DNA of 64,000 nt from Candidatus Rhodoferax randersensis (GCA_016718155.1 JADKEH010000027.1:1-64000), one strand, 5' to 3'. Positions 27,702 to 36,266 are shown, counted from the stretch's first letter. The notes: a model not told the origin generated them from the sequence alone. Made by a program: numbers and translations.

Positions 27702-28739
27702 CTACCTGTCAACAGATAGCCCATGGAACACATCCATGGCTTGCCATGGCAGGGGCAGGCGAATGTCGACCTGCTCCTGAGCGCCGCGTTCGACCAGGAA
27801 CTTCATCGATACATCGAACTTGTCGAGCGGCGGTGGCAAGGGCCGCATGGGCTGGTCGGACGGCAGCCAGAAGTCATCCCAGTGGATCGGAATCACGCGC
27901 CTGGCGCCGCTGGCCTGAACAACCTCGCGCCAGTAATCCTGGCGGTGGGCATCGCTGCGCGGCCCCAGAGCGCCGATACCCAACAACACCACCTCGGCCT
28001 TGACGCCCTTCAAGGCGCCAGGCACGAAGCCGGCACTGCCCGTCACCAGCAGGGAGCGCCCGCCGTGCTGCACCAGCATGGCGTAGCTCTGACCTTCCTT
28101 GTACTCGGACACACGCACCGGCGGCTTGAGCGGCTGCGCAATCTCGCCACCCGTGAAGCCCGTAGGCGCGTGCAAAGCTGGATACAGGGTGATGGTGAAG
28201 CGGCCAAACTGCATGGTCTGGCCCAGCTTGGCCACCTGGATCTGGGCCTCTGGCAGACCCCAGCCACGCCCGACGTTGGCGCTGGACTCGGAGCCCAACA
28301 ACACCGCGCCCGTGCGTTTGGCCACCTCTGGCGCATCCATGGCGTGGTCGTAGTGGGCGTGCAGGGGAATCACCACCGCGACCTTGCCGCTGTGCCCCGG
28401 CCCGGGCGCCTGGCCCTTGAGCGCAATGCCGGCACGCAACAGGCCGCGCGTGATGGCGTCCAGATCGGGTTCGACCTTGCCCAGAAAACTCTGCATCCGG
28501 TCCGGCCGCGAAAAAAAGCCGTCAGTCAGTATGGCGGTCTCGCCATCGTCGAGCAACAGCGTCGCCACGCCCAGAAAGCTGACCCGCAGCGGTGCCGTTA
28601 GCGCGCTGTCCTTCTTCCAGCCCAGCGCCGAGTAGGGCTGCAACGAGGGGTGTTGCTGCAGCATCCAGGCCAGCCCGGCCATGGACAATGCCAACAACAG
28701 CATGATGGCGATCGCCACCCATTTCAGGATTTGCTTCAT
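27702..28739 (-). CDS. Membrane-anchored MBL-fold metallo-hydrolase
   Basis: The 345-aa protein has an N-terminal membrane helix (WVAIAIMLLLALSMAGLAWM) and a metallo-beta-lactamase fold with HAHYDHAMD (HxHxDH). It also has a UlaG-like central region (LLDDGETAILTDGFFSR) and a late His (RRVIPIHWDD). ATG 28739 begins the anchor; the open frame upstream is not supported. It is divergent from the YdcH-like gene, with 134 bases between the starts. Substrate unknown. Confidence 0.78.
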   Translation of the reverse strand: MKQILKWVAIAIMLLLALSMAGLAWMLQQHPSLQPYSALGWKKDSALTAPLRVSFLGVATLLLDDGETAILTDGFFSRPDRMQSFLGKVEPDLDAITRGLLRAGIALKGQAPGPGHSGKVAVVIPLHAHYDHAMDAPEVAKRTGAVLLGSESSANVGRGWGLPEAQIQVAKLGQTMQFGRFTITLYPALHAPTGFTGGEIAQPLKPPVRVSEYKEGQSYAMLVQHGGRSLLVTGSAGFVPGALKGVKAEVVLLGIGALGPRSDAHRQDYWREVVQASGARRVIPIHWDDFWLPSDQPMRPLPPPLDKFDVSMKFLVERGAQEQVDIRLPLPWQAMDVFHGLSVDR

Positions 28740-28873
28740 CTTCACTTTCAGAAACCCCTTGCCTTGCCGGCCAGGCCCCAACTGCATTGGCGCAACAAAC
28801 CGGCGCTGAATTACCATGTAGGTATGTGCGGCAAGCAGTCGCGCGGTTTTTCCGACCATTCAAAGGAGTTTCT

Positions 28874-29095
28874 ATGTTTCCCGAGTACCGTGATCTCATT
28901 TCGAAATTGAAGACCACAGATCACCATTTCAGCCGCTTGTTCGAGCAGCACAACGCGGTGGACCAGAAGGTCAAGAACATGGAGTCGCGCATCGAAGCCG
29001 GCACCCACGAGGACATCGAAACGCTCAAGAAAGAGAAGCTGCAGCTCAAGGACCAGCTTTACGCCATCCTGAAAAAGGCCGCCAGCTCGGCCTGA
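28874..29095 (+). CDS. YdcH-family (DUF465) small coiled-coil protein
   Basis: The 73-aa protein (MFPEYRDLISKLKTTDHHFS) is a single coiled coil with the DUF465 pattern FEQHNAVDQKVKNME, EDIETLKKEKLQLKDQLYAIL. ATG 28874 is preceded by AAAGGAG, a strong ribosome-binding site, which decides against the longer upstream frame. Family members are abundant small cytosolic proteins of unknown role. Confidence 0.85.
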   Translation: MFPEYRDLISKLKTTDHHFSRLFEQHNAVDQKVKNMESRIEAGTHEDIETLKKEKLQLKDQLYAILKKAASSA

Positions 29096-29108
29096 CCGAT
29101 TTCCGCAC

Positions 29109-29327
29109 CTAAGGTGCGGTCTTGCACGATGGCGCGCAAACGACTTGCGACTTTCCGATGAACTTGCGCGTCGTCATCGCTGAACGCACGCGGTGCTTCC
29201 CACACAGGAAGCATGACATGGTCGAAGTATTGAAAGGCGCGACCAGGTTGAACGGGGAGCCGCTTGTTTTCGATTGGTAGCGCAGTCCGTCGTCGAGGAT
29301 TTTCGTCTTGGTGACAGGTTTGGACAT
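29109..29327 (-). CDS. Small Cys-containing protein (72 aa), unknown
   Basis: The minus-strand frame begins at ATG 29327 (MSKPVTKTKILDDGLRYQSK) and shows a CFLCGKHR zinc-knuckle-like pair and a second Cys pair near the end (VVCAPSCK). The composition and the four Cys look like a real small zinc-binding protein rather than a random frame, but no family is assigned. It is convergent with the YdcH-like gene, 13 bp apart. Confidence 0.5.
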   Translation of the reverse strand: MSKPVTKTKILDDGLRYQSKTSGSPFNLVAPFNTSTMSCFLCGKHRVRSAMTTRKFIGKSQVVCAPSCKTAP

Positions 29328-29483
29328 GGGGTGATTTTAAACCCTCTCGGTGATATGCCCAGTATTGCCGTCACATTTCGCCTTCAGGCTTGACCGTGAG
29401 CGCGATGACTTTCTTGAATCGGTTCAGCTCGCGTTCATGCACCAGGGCGCACGATGTGATCCATACCAACCCAAGGAGCTTTC

Positions 29484-29960
29484 ATGAAACGTCTCATTTC
29501 CGCTCAATCACTCGCAGCAGTTGCGCTTGCGCTAGGCGCTTTCGCCGCGAGCTCGACGGCACATGCTCGCAGCGATGTGTACTTCTCTGTCGGCGTGCAG
29601 TCACCTGGCTTTTACGTGCAGCCGACGCCTGTGTATGTGCAGCCCCGCGTTATTTACACGGCACCTCGACCGGTGTACGTGCAACCGGTGCCGGTGTACA
29701 CGCACGCACCGATCCGCTACGGTCGCCATGAAAGACCGTACTGGGAACACCGTGGCCCTTATGGCGACCGCGATCACGACGGCGTCGCCAACCTCTACGA
29801 TCCAGACAACCAACGCCACCGGCAGCGCCATGCGCGCCATTACAGCCCTTATGGCGACCTCGACCGCGACGGAATTCCAAACCAGTACGACCGTGATCGC
29901 GACGGCGACGGCATTCGCAACCGCTACGACCGTCGACCGAACAATCCCTACCGCAACTAG
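29484..29960 (+). CDS. Secreted repeat protein with YVQP and DxDxDG motifs
   Basis: The 158-aa protein has a signal peptide (ALGAFAASSTAHA). A region of tandem PVYVQP/IYTAP repeats follows (residues about 45-75), then a C-terminal stretch with aspartate-rich loops (DRDHDGVANLYD; DLDRDGIPNQYDRDRDGDGI) that resemble thrombospondin type 3 Ca2+-binding repeats. It is Tyr- and Arg-rich. It is probably periplasmic or cell-surface. Function unknown. It is convergent with soxB across a strong inverted repeat. Confidence 0.75.
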   Translation: MKRLISAQSLAAVALALGAFAASSTAHARSDVYFSVGVQSPGFYVQPTPVYVQPRVIYTAPRPVYVQPVPVYTHAPIRYGRHERPYWEHRGPYGDRDHDGVANLYDPDNQRHRQRHARHYSPYGDLDRDGIPNQYDRDRDGDGIRNRYDRRPNNPYRN

Positions 29961-29979
29961 CCTAAAGTCGTAAACACCT

Positions 29980-30021
29980 TGATGCGGCTTGCAGCCTGAA
30001 ATCAGCCCACAAGCCGCATCA
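29980..30021. terminator. Bidirectional hairpin between the repeat protein gene and soxB
   Basis: A perfect 12-bp inverted repeat (TGATGCGGCTTG at 29980-29991 and CAAGCCGCATCA at 30010-30021) with an 18-base loop separates the convergent genes. The soxB stop codon lies within the right arm. No long T run follows on the + strand, so termination is inferred from position and stem strength. Confidence 0.6.
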
Positions 30022-31749
30022 GGCAACAAAACCGGCATTGCCCTGCACGCCCACCAGATTCGGGACATTGAGCTGGCGCGGTGACACCGTGCCCTTGGCC
30101 TTGAGCCAGGGCTCCACCAGGTCCCAGATTGGCGGGGTGGCGGCATTTTTCGCTTCTTCCGCCACCGGCGCCCAGCCCGCCACCTTGTAGCTGCGCTCGG
30201 CCTGCAGCGGCTGGCCGTTCAGCCGCATGTCGTCGATGCGTTGGCCGGCCGCGGCCGTGGGTGTGCAGCGGTACTGCAGGCCGCCCACGCGCACCATGTC
30301 GCCGCCCTGCTGGTAGTAGGGGTCGGGGTTGAACAGGTTGTCGGCCACGTCTTCCAGAACGGTCTTGATGGTCTGGCCACTCATGGCCGTGACGGTGGTG
30401 TAAGGGTAGGTGATGGCGGTCATGTCCATCAGCCACTCACGCGTGATGGCCTGGCCCGGCAGCAGCGTGGTACCCCAGCGAAAGCCCGGCGAGAAGGCGA
30501 TCTCGGCGCCCTGCACCTCCATCAAGGCGTCCAGCAGCAACTGGTCGCCGGTGCCGTTGAAGTTGCCACGCCGGTACAACAGCCCATCGTTGATGGCCAG
30601 CTTCTCGCTCAGCTTGGCTTCATAGGGCGAGCGCACACGGGTGATCAGCGCGTCCATTGCGGGATCGGCCGGCAGCATGTTGGCGAATACCGGCAGCAGC
30701 TTGTAGCGAAAATCCGCCACCCGGCCACCCTTGACGTCGAAGTCCAGCACCCCCAGGAATTTGCTGTTGGAGCCGGCGTTGGTGACGATGGTCTTGCCAC
30801 CTGGGTTGCTGATGATGCTGGCCACCGGCATGCCGTCGTGCGTATGCCCGCCCAGGATCGCGTCGATGCCGGTGACGCGACTGGCCATCTTGAGGTCTAC
30901 GTCCATGCCGTTGTGCGACAGCAGCACCACTGCCTGCGCGCCCTTGGCGCGCGCCTCATCCACCGTTTTCTGCATCGACTCTTCCTGGATGCCAAATCCC
31001 CAGTCGGCCATCAGGTAACGCGGGTTGGCAATCGGCGTGTAGGGAAAGGCCTGGCCAATGATGGCGCAGGGCACGCCATTGATCTCGCGCAGCACATAGG
31101 GCTTGAACACTGGGTCGCCGAAATCGTTGGTCTTGATGTTCTGCGCGATGAATTCAATCTGTCCGGCAAAGTCTTTGTCAACGATCTGCTTGACGCGTTC
31201 CATGCCCAGGGTGAACTCCCAGTGGCCCGTCATCAGGTCGACGCCCAGCAACTTGGCCGCCTCCACCATGTCCTGCCCCTGGGTCCAAAGGGCGGTGCCC
31301 GAGCCCTGCCAGGTGTCACCGCCGTCCAGCAACAGCGCGCCGGGGCGGCTGGCTTTCAGGCGCTTGACCAGCGTGGCCAGGTGCGCAAATCCACCCACCT
31401 TGCCGTAGCGTCGCGCAGCCTGCTCAAAGTCGAGGTGGGTCAGGGCATGCGCCGGCGCAGAACCAGGGCGCACCTTGGCCACCTTGAGCAAATGCTCGCC
31501 CACTAGGTGCGGCAACTGGCCCCGCATGCTGCCAAAACCGAGGTTGACGCTGGGTTCGCGAAAATGGATGGGCTTAAGCTGCGCATGGCAATCCGTCATG
31601 TGCAGGAAAGACACCTTGCCGAACTTCGGGATGTCATACAGGCCATGGCTGGCGGTGGCCGCGTCAGCGTTCGCGTAGGCGCCCAGCCCCATGCCGGCCA
31701 TGGTGCCGGCGCCGAGCACCTGCAGGAATTCGCGCGTGCTCAGGTTCAT
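30019..31749 (-). CDS. soxB: Thiosulfohydrolase SoxB
   Basis: The 576-aa protein has the SoxB/5'-nucleotidase fold: DCHAQLKP near the start, LLDGGDTWQGSGTALW, TGHWEFTLG and a GGHTHDGMP metal site. It contains the two-metal active site that hydrolyses sulfate from SoxY-bound sulfur. The N-terminus (NLSTREFLQVLGAG) looks like a twin-arginine signal, but the usual RR reads TR. The gene is last in the minus-strand sox operon and 16 bp from soxX. Confidence 0.96.
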   Translation of the reverse strand: MNLSTREFLQVLGAGTMAGMGLGAYANADAATASHGLYDIPKFGKVSFLHMTDCHAQLKPIHFREPSVNLGFGSMRGQLPHLVGEHLLKVAKVRPGSAPAHALTHLDFEQAARRYGKVGGFAHLATLVKRLKASRPGALLLDGGDTWQGSGTALWTQGQDMVEAAKLLGVDLMTGHWEFTLGMERVKQIVDKDFAGQIEFIAQNIKTNDFGDPVFKPYVLREINGVPCAIIGQAFPYTPIANPRYLMADWGFGIQEESMQKTVDEARAKGAQAVVLLSHNGMDVDLKMASRVTGIDAILGGHTHDGMPVASIISNPGGKTIVTNAGSNSKFLGVLDFDVKGGRVADFRYKLLPVFANMLPADPAMDALITRVRSPYEAKLSEKLAINDGLLYRRGNFNGTGDQLLLDALMEVQGAEIAFSPGFRWGTTLLPGQAITREWLMDMTAITYPYTTVTAMSGQTIKTVLEDVADNLFNPDPYYQQGGDMVRVGGLQYRCTPTAAAGQRIDDMRLNGQPLQAERSYKVAGWAPVAEEAKNAATPPIWDLVEPWLKAKGTVSPRQLNVPNLVGVQGNAGFVA

Positions 31750-31765
31750 CGACCCACCTCCCGCC

Positions 31766-32413
31766 CTATTGGTTTACCGGCGACTTGGGGTCCAGAAGCA
31801 GTGCCATCACGTGCCGAATCTGGGATTCGTTGAGGATGCCCATGTGCCCTGCCCGGGGCATGTTGGAGCAGGCGTTGTAGGCCTTGGCGTTCCAGATCTT
31901 GCCCCATGTGTAGGTGACGATGGGCTGCGCCGCAGGGCTGGCCGGGTCGCTCACGCCGCGCAACTTGCCGTAGTGGTGCAGGCTGGGGCCAATCGTGCCG
32001 TGGGAGATTTCCTTGGCGTCGATCTGGTGACAGTTGTAGCAGTTGCCGCCAATCGCCTGGCCGGGCTCGTCGGTCCAGGTCAGGCCACGGCCGCTTTGGG
32101 CGATCTTTTCGCCTTCCTTCCAGTCGCCCAGGTACTTACCGTCCGACGGCCACTTGACGGTCTTGAGGTTGGCGGCTTCGAGTTCCTTGGCCAGTTGGGG
32201 ATCAATCGGCTTGCCGGCCACATCGGCCGCGCTGCACTCGCGGTTGACGTCGTCCTGCACCAGACGGCCCACCTTTACCGCACCCTCGTCACGAAACGAG
32301 GCGCGCAGGATGTCAGCCGTCAGTTTGTCCAGTTCGGGGCCAGAAGGCACCGCTGCACAACCGGCCAGGAGTGTCACCGCCACCGGCATCAGATACTGCG
32401 TGATTGTTTTCAT
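31766..32413 (-). CDS. soxX: SoxX monohaem cytochrome c
   Basis: The 215-aa protein has a lipobox-like signal (LLAGCAAV) and one haem motif (CYNCHQ). A C-terminal Met ligand region (NMPRAGHMGIL) and an N-terminal helical domain fit SoxX. SoxX pairs with SoxA as the cytochrome that loads thiosulfate onto SoxY. The start at ATG 32413 begins the signal peptide; an upstream in-frame extension has low-complexity text. A repeat element lies between this gene and soxA. Confidence 0.92.
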   Translation of the reverse strand: MKTITQYLMPVAVTLLAGCAAVPSGPELDKLTADILRASFRDEGAVKVGRLVQDDVNRECSAADVAGKPIDPQLAKELEAANLKTVKWPSDGKYLGDWKEGEKIAQSGRGLTWTDEPGQAIGGNCYNCHQIDAKEISHGTIGPSLHHYGKLRGVSDPASPAAQPIVTYTWGKIWNAKAYNACSNMPRAGHMGILNESQIRHVMALLLDPKSPVNQ

Positions 32414-32426
32414 GGTGGAAATCCTA

Positions 32427-32482
32427 ATCAGTTGGGGACAGAGCTGGTTCGCTGCGCGTAACTGCGGTCTGTCCCACAAGGT
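32427..32482. repeat. GGGACAG-type intergenic repeat, copy 1 (soxA-soxX)
   Basis: ATCAGTTGGGGACAGA on the left and GGTCTGTCCC on the right (32466-32475) form an inverted repeat around a short loop. Four similar copies occur in the window (about 33708, 49674, 51002, 60715). All lie in gaps between sox or dsr genes. Confidence 0.6.
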
Positions 32483-32487
32483 TTCGT

Positions 32488-33291
32488 CTAGCGCTTGAGT
32501 GCCGGCGCAATGGATTCGCCGCCCTTGCCGTTGACGCCCAGGTACACCCCCAGGGCCACGGTCGCGTCGCTGCCAAACAGCGGGTAGGGGAAGCGCTGCT
32601 GGCGGTAGCAGTCGTTCAAACGCAATTGCATGCCCCACATCTGGCCGTTCGAAACACGATACGCGGGCCAAGCGCCAAAGCCGTTGCCGGCACCGGGGTT
32701 GGTGGTCAGTTTGGGAAGGTCCTGCAGACGGATGCGTTTGCCCTCTTCACCGTGGCACGAGGCGCAGGCAAAGTCGTGCGGGCCGCCGCGTGCGAAGAAC
32801 AGGCGCTTGCCCACTTCATACATGGTCTTCTCGGCCACGTGGTCTTGCGGCAAGTTGAACTTCAGGCCGCGCGATTCACCCGCGATCCAGGTGGCCAGCG
32901 CCGTGACGCTGGCCTGTTCGCCGCGTCCAAACGGCGTCTTGGCGATCTCGGCGGCGTTGAATCCCTGCAGGGTTTCCATGCAAGTCAACAGCCGCGACTC
33001 CAGGTCCTGCACCTTCTTCGTGTCGGCAAAGTAGCGGGGCAGCTCGACAAAAGCACCCTTGACCACACCTGGGCCTTTGCCCAGGTCGCAGCGCTCCAGC
33101 GATGCCTTGTTGGGCCCGCGCTTTTGTTTCCAGAGGCCTTCACCCTTGGCCTCGAACAGCTCGGAGGGGTTGCCGTCGGCCAGCATCGCGCGGTATTCCG
33201 CTATGCCGTCGGTGGCTGACTTCTGGGCCCAGGCCGTGACACCGACCAAGCTCGCCAGCAAGCCGGTGAAGAAGAGTGCTTTGCGTTGCAT
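32488..33291 (-). CDS. soxA: SoxA cytochrome c
   Basis: The 267-aa protein has a signal peptide (ALFFTGLLASLVGVTAWA), one canonical haem motif (CASCHGEEG) and the active-site cysteine that becomes a persulfide haem ligand (NDCYRQQRFPYPLFG). The N-terminal half, which in diheme SoxA holds a second CxxCH, instead has two Cys (RCDLGKG and LLTCMET) and no CxxCH. It is therefore a monohaem-type SoxA with a probable disulfide. Together with SoxX it starts thiosulfate oxidation. Confidence 0.93.
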   Translation of the reverse strand: MQRKALFFTGLLASLVGVTAWAQKSATDGIAEYRAMLADGNPSELFEAKGEGLWKQKRGPNKASLERCDLGKGPGVVKGAFVELPRYFADTKKVQDLESRLLTCMETLQGFNAAEIAKTPFGRGEQASVTALATWIAGESRGLKFNLPQDHVAEKTMYEVGKRLFFARGGPHDFACASCHGEEGKRIRLQDLPKLTTNPGAGNGFGAWPAYRVSNGQMWGMQLRLNDCYRQQRFPYPLFGSDATVALGVYLGVNGKGGESIAPALKR

Positions 33292-33367
33292 GGTCTTGTC
33301 TCCGTATAGTTTTTGGGACCACTCACCAGACGCCAGCACCTGCCAACGTCAAAAGCCGGACCGACCG

Positions 33368-33679
33368 TCAGGACACGGTGGCCTCGTCGCTGCGGGTTTC
33401 GCCCTTGTTGTCTTTCCACATGATGCCGACCTTGTCGCCCGCTTTGGCGCCCTTGATGCTGAACTGCATGAACGGGTTCTTGGCCACACCGGTGCCCCAG
33501 TCGGCGGTCATCACGGTCTTGCCGTTGTGCGTGGCCGTGACCTCGGAGATGTGCCAGGCGGGGATGGTCTTACCCGCCGCGTCCTTGCGCAGGCCAGTCT
33601 CCATCTCATGTGCCATCAGCACGCGAACGGTGGCGTTGCCACCCGCTACTTGAGCGCGAATGCGCATCGGATCTGCCAT
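33368..33679 (-). CDS. soxZ: SoxZ
   Basis: The 103-aa protein has the SoxZ Ig-like fold with MRIRAQVAGGNATVRVLMAH, GKTIPAWHISEV and FSIKGAKAGDKVGIMWKDN. It has no signal peptide and is exported with SoxY through the Tat signal of SoxY. It forms the SoxYZ carrier. ATG 33679 was chosen because it begins the conserved MADPMRIRAQ; upstream sequence contains a repeat. Confidence 0.93.
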   Translation of the reverse strand: MADPMRIRAQVAGGNATVRVLMAHEMETGLRKDAAGKTIPAWHISEVTATHNGKTVMTADWGTGVAKNPFMQFSIKGAKAGDKVGIMWKDNKGETRSDEATVS

Positions 33680-33707
33680 GGGGAACCTCCTGTTATTGAA
33701 AAGCTCA

Positions 33708-33732
33708 ATCAGTTGAGAACAGAGCAAGGTCT
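33708..33732. repeat. GGGACAG-type repeat, degenerate copy 2 (soxY-soxZ)
   Basis: ATCAGTTGAGAACAGAG followed by AAGGTCT resembles the left arm and start of the right arm of the other copies. The right arm GGTCTGTCCC is incomplete, so this copy is degenerate. Confidence 0.4.
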
Positions 33733-33736
33733 CACG

Positions 33737-34192
33737 TCAGCCACCACAGCCGCCCAGCGTGACCTTGACCTCTTTCTTGGCGAACAGGACCTTGCCATCG
33801 TTGAGCACAACCACGGCGTACACGTCCGAGGTCTGGGCCATCTTGGAGCGCGTCGAGACGTTGGCCTCCACGCTGTCAGTCAGCTTGAACGCCGCAATCA
33901 GCACGGTGGGATTCTTCTCCACCAGAAACAGGATTTGCTTGACGCCGCCCAGGGTGGTGACCGCGGCAAACGGAACCACGGCGCCGTTCTCGGCAATGTC
34001 GGGCGCGGTGAGGGTCACGTCCTTGCTGGCCTGCGGCGCAGCGAGCCCCAGGGCCTTGAACGCATCGGCCAGGTTCTTGGCTTCAAACGCCGGCGCATTG
34101 AAGGCCAGCGCATAGCTCGGAAACAGGCCGGTGCCAGCCAGCAGGCCGGCCACCACGGCGCTTTGTTTGAGTGTCTCGCGACGGCTTTGCAT
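33737..34192 (-). CDS. soxY: SoxY sulfur carrier
   Basis: The 151-aa protein has a Tat signal (QSRRETLKQSAVVAGLLAG), the SoxY fold and the C-terminal swinging arm VTLGGCGG whose Cys holds the sulfur intermediates. It is exported folded with SoxZ. ATG 34192 begins the Tat signal; the upstream in-frame frame is not supported. It is the first of the soxYZAXB genes and 57 bp from soxZ. Confidence 0.94.
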   Translation of the reverse strand: MQSRRETLKQSAVVAGLLAGTGLFPSYALAFNAPAFEAKNLADAFKALGLAAPQASKDVTLTAPDIAENGAVVPFAAVTTLGGVKQILFLVEKNPTVLIAAFKLTDSVEANVSTRSKMAQTSDVYAVVVLNDGKVLFAKKEVKVTLGGCGG

Positions 34193-34270
34193 CAGATGTC
34201 TCCTCAAGGAATGTGAGCCCCGGCAACACACAGACTGGGGTCAACCTAGTATCAACCATTGCCGCCGCAA

Positions 34271-34287
34271 CCACATCACCCATGTGG
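34271..34287. promoter_or_regulatory. Small inverted repeat between thioredoxin gene and soxY
   Basis: CCACAT and ATGTGG flank a 5-base loop (CACCC) just downstream of the thioredoxin-like gene and 78 bases upstream of the soxY start. It may be a weak terminator or an operator. Its role is not established. Confidence 0.3.
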
Positions 34288-34288
34288 G

Positions 34289-34795
34289 TTATCCTGGCTT
34301 ATCCTTAGCGGTAGTCACGGCAACACGCGCCGCACGCAGCCGGTCCTCAAGGATCGCGCCATAGTAGTCCGGGTTGTAGCCACCTTGCATGCGTTCGGCG
34401 ACCTCGGTTCCGCCACGACCAAAGAACAGCACCGTGGGCGCCACTTTGACGCCCCAGCTCCCAATCAGTTGCTCATGCGCGAGCTCGACGCCCTTGAAGT
34501 CGCGCACCCGGCGCTCACTGCGCATGTCAAGCTGCACCATCACCAGCGACTGCTCCGCCCGCAAAGGCACCAGGTAGTGCGATTTGGCCACCGTGCACAC
34601 CGCGCACCCATCGAGGCTGACCATCACGACCAGGGGATTGCCGGCGCGCAGTGCCAGCGCTAGTTCATCCGCCAAGGACCCGGCGTAGGGCAGCGTGGCC
34701 TGCGCCCCCCAGGCAACTGGGGCCAGGCAGGCCGCGCAAGTGCCAAGGACCCGGCCCAGGGCAACTCGGCGGGTGAGTGGTGTGTCGGTCATCAA
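34289..34795 (-). CDS. Periplasmic thioredoxin-fold protein of the sox operon
   Basis: The 168-aa protein has a signal peptide ending in an Ala-rich region and a thioredoxin fold with a CxxC active site (DGCAVCTVAKSHYL), and the cis-Pro region (WGVKVAPTVLFFG). Its position next to the sox genes suggests a SoxS/SoxW-like role in keeping SoxY or other Sox cysteines reduced. Its ATG overlaps the stop of the metallo-hydrolase gene by 4 bp. Confidence 0.8.
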   Translation of the reverse strand: MMTDTPLTRRVALGRVLGTCAACLAPVAWGAQATLPYAGSLADELALALRAGNPLVVMVSLDGCAVCTVAKSHYLVPLRAEQSLVMVQLDMRSERRVRDFKGVELAHEQLIGSWGVKVAPTVLFFGRGGTEVAERMQGGYNPDYYGAILEDRLRAARVAVTTAKDKPG

Positions 34796-35790
34796 TTTCC
34801 CTCTCGCTCCAGCAGCAAATAGGTGTTGTAGGCGTTCATGCGGTTGACAATGCCAAACATGGGAACCCGCTCAAAGCGACTCCAGTCGGCCGCGTCGTAG
34901 GCCTGCTCGAACGGCTCCAGATTCTTGGCTGCCTGGGCCATCACCGAACGCAAGTACAGCAGGTAGTCGCGGGTCAGTTGCATGTCCTGCCGCGGCGTCG
35001 TGGACGGGGCGCCATGCCCCGGCACCATGGCGGTCGGGCCCAAGGCCAGCAGTTCGTCCAGCGCCCCAATCCAGCGGCGGCTGTCGGCCTGCCCGACAAA
35101 GGGCAGACGGCCCCGGAAAACCAGATCGCCGGTGTACAGCACCTTGTCTTCGGGCAAGTACACCGCCAGGTCCTCCGGCGTGTGGGCGGGCCCAAGTGGC
35201 TTGATCTGAATGCGCGTGCCCCCCAGCAACAGCTCGTGCGGGCCGTCCAGCCACAAGTCGGGCTGCACCAGGCGGGTCTGCTCGTCCACCCAGGGCGCCA
35301 AGTCCTGGCGCGACACCGCCAGGCGCTGGCGGGCGGCGTCCGAGTTCAGGTAGGCCAAGGCGCCGCGATGCGCCACCACTCGGGCGCCGAGCGCCTGGAA
35401 CACCTGCAGACCAAAGATGTGGTCGGCGTGATAGTGGGTGACGATGACGTGTGTCACCGGCAGCGCCGTCACCTTGGCGATTTCGGCCAGCAGCCGCGTC
35501 GCCAGGGCGGGCGATCCCAGCGCGTCGATCACCAACACCCCGGCGGGGGTCACCACAAAGCCGGCGTTCGAAATGAAGTTCTGATTGGCCGATGAACCGA
35601 CGGCCGACAGCCCCTGCACGTACCAGGCCGATGGGGACACCTGGCGCGCCACCATCTCCGGGAGTGCCTGCGCGCGCGCCAGCGACGGCATGGCCGACAT
35701 GGCCAGCACCCATGCCACAGTGCACCGCCACAGCCATGCACTGGGTCCGGTTCTGGTTTTCATCGGTTCAGATGCCCGGCGGTAATTCAT
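34792..35790 (-). CDS. Periplasmic MBL-fold metallo-hydrolase (SoxH-like)
   Basis: The 332-aa protein has a signal peptide (about residues 20-40) and a metallo-beta-lactamase fold with THYHADHIFG, GPAHTPEDLAVY and LYTGDLVFRG. This resembles SoxH or quinoprotein-relay metallo-hydrolases found near sox clusters. The ATG at 35790 was chosen because it overlaps the stop of the regulator gene as ATGA; a second ATG at 35763 lies nearer the signal peptide. The substrate may be a sulfur or glutathione-linked compound; this is inferred. Confidence 0.75.
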   Translation of the reverse strand: MNYRRASEPMKTRTGPSAWLWRCTVAWVLAMSAMPSLARAQALPEMVARQVSPSAWYVQGLSAVGSSANQNFISNAGFVVTPAGVLVIDALGSPALATRLLAEIAKVTALPVTHVIVTHYHADHIFGLQVFQALGARVVAHRGALAYLNSDAARQRLAVSRQDLAPWVDEQTRLVQPDLWLDGPHELLLGGTRIQIKPLGPAHTPEDLAVYLPEDKVLYTGDLVFRGRLPFVGQADSRRWIGALDELLALGPTAMVPGHGAPSTTPRQDMQLTRDYLLYLRSVMAQAAKNLEPFEQAYDAADWSRFERVPMFGIVNRMNAYNTYLLLEREGN

Positions 35791-36140
35791 CCGCTCTCCA
35801 GGGCGATTTGCGTGCAAACGGCTCGGCACAGACTGGCCGCGCGCTCGTCGACAATGCGGTAGTAGATTTGCACCCCCTCGCGGCGCTTGCCCAGCACGCC
35901 GGCCCGGAACAAGGTGTTGAGGTGTTGCGACATATTTGGTTGGGTGGTGTTGATCTCGCCGAGCAACTCGCCGACATTCTTCTCGGCACGACACAGGCTG
36001 CTGATGATCCGCAGGCGCATCGGCGCGGACATCACCCGGAACAGTTCAGCGGCCCGTTCAAACACTTGATCTGTCTCGGTGACGGGCTTGGAGGCGGGCT
36101 TGTTGGCGAGGGTCAGCATGCGGGTCGTCTGGTCGGGCAC
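35787..36140 (-). CDS. ArsR-family regulator of the sox operon (SqrR/BigR-like)
   Basis: The 117-aa winged-helix repressor has SAPMRLRIISSLCRAEKNVGEL and the recognition helix TTQPNMSQHLNTLFRAG, and ends with YRIVDERAASLCRAVC. It has three cysteines, C50, C105 and C109. In the persulfide sensors SqrR and BigR two such cysteines at the start and end helices form a tetrasulfide in response to reactive sulfur. It begins the minus-strand sox operon and is divergent from tusA, with a 218-base control region between the starts. Confidence 0.85.
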   Translation of the reverse strand: MPDQTTRMLTLANKPASKPVTETDQVFERAAELFRVMSAPMRLRIISSLCRAEKNVGELLGEINTTQPNMSQHLNTLFRAGVLGKRREGVQIYYRIVDERAASLCRAVCTQIALESG

Positions 36141-36243
36141 GGCGCGGGGCCGGGCATGGCAATTGGGAAACTATACGCCTGTCAACCCCCGTCACACAGG
36201 GGCAAACCCCAAGTGTGTGGGCTCCTTACCCATTTGGGCTACA

Positions 36244-36266
36244 GGGTATTACCCTTCTCGGTAATA
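36244..36266. promoter_or_regulatory. Candidate operator between arsR-like gene and tusA
   Basis: Two overlapping dyads occur: GGGTA-T-TACCC (36244-36254) and TATTACC-CTTCTC-GGTAATA (36247-36253 and 36260-36266). The site lies about 105 bases upstream of the regulator start and 93 bases upstream of tusA, in the divergent control region. ArsR-family repressors bind imperfect dyads of this size. Confidence 0.45.

Noticed and set aside
30019..36140. soxCD genes
   Set aside because: No SoxC (molybdopterin) or SoxD (dihaem) motif is present next to the sox genes.
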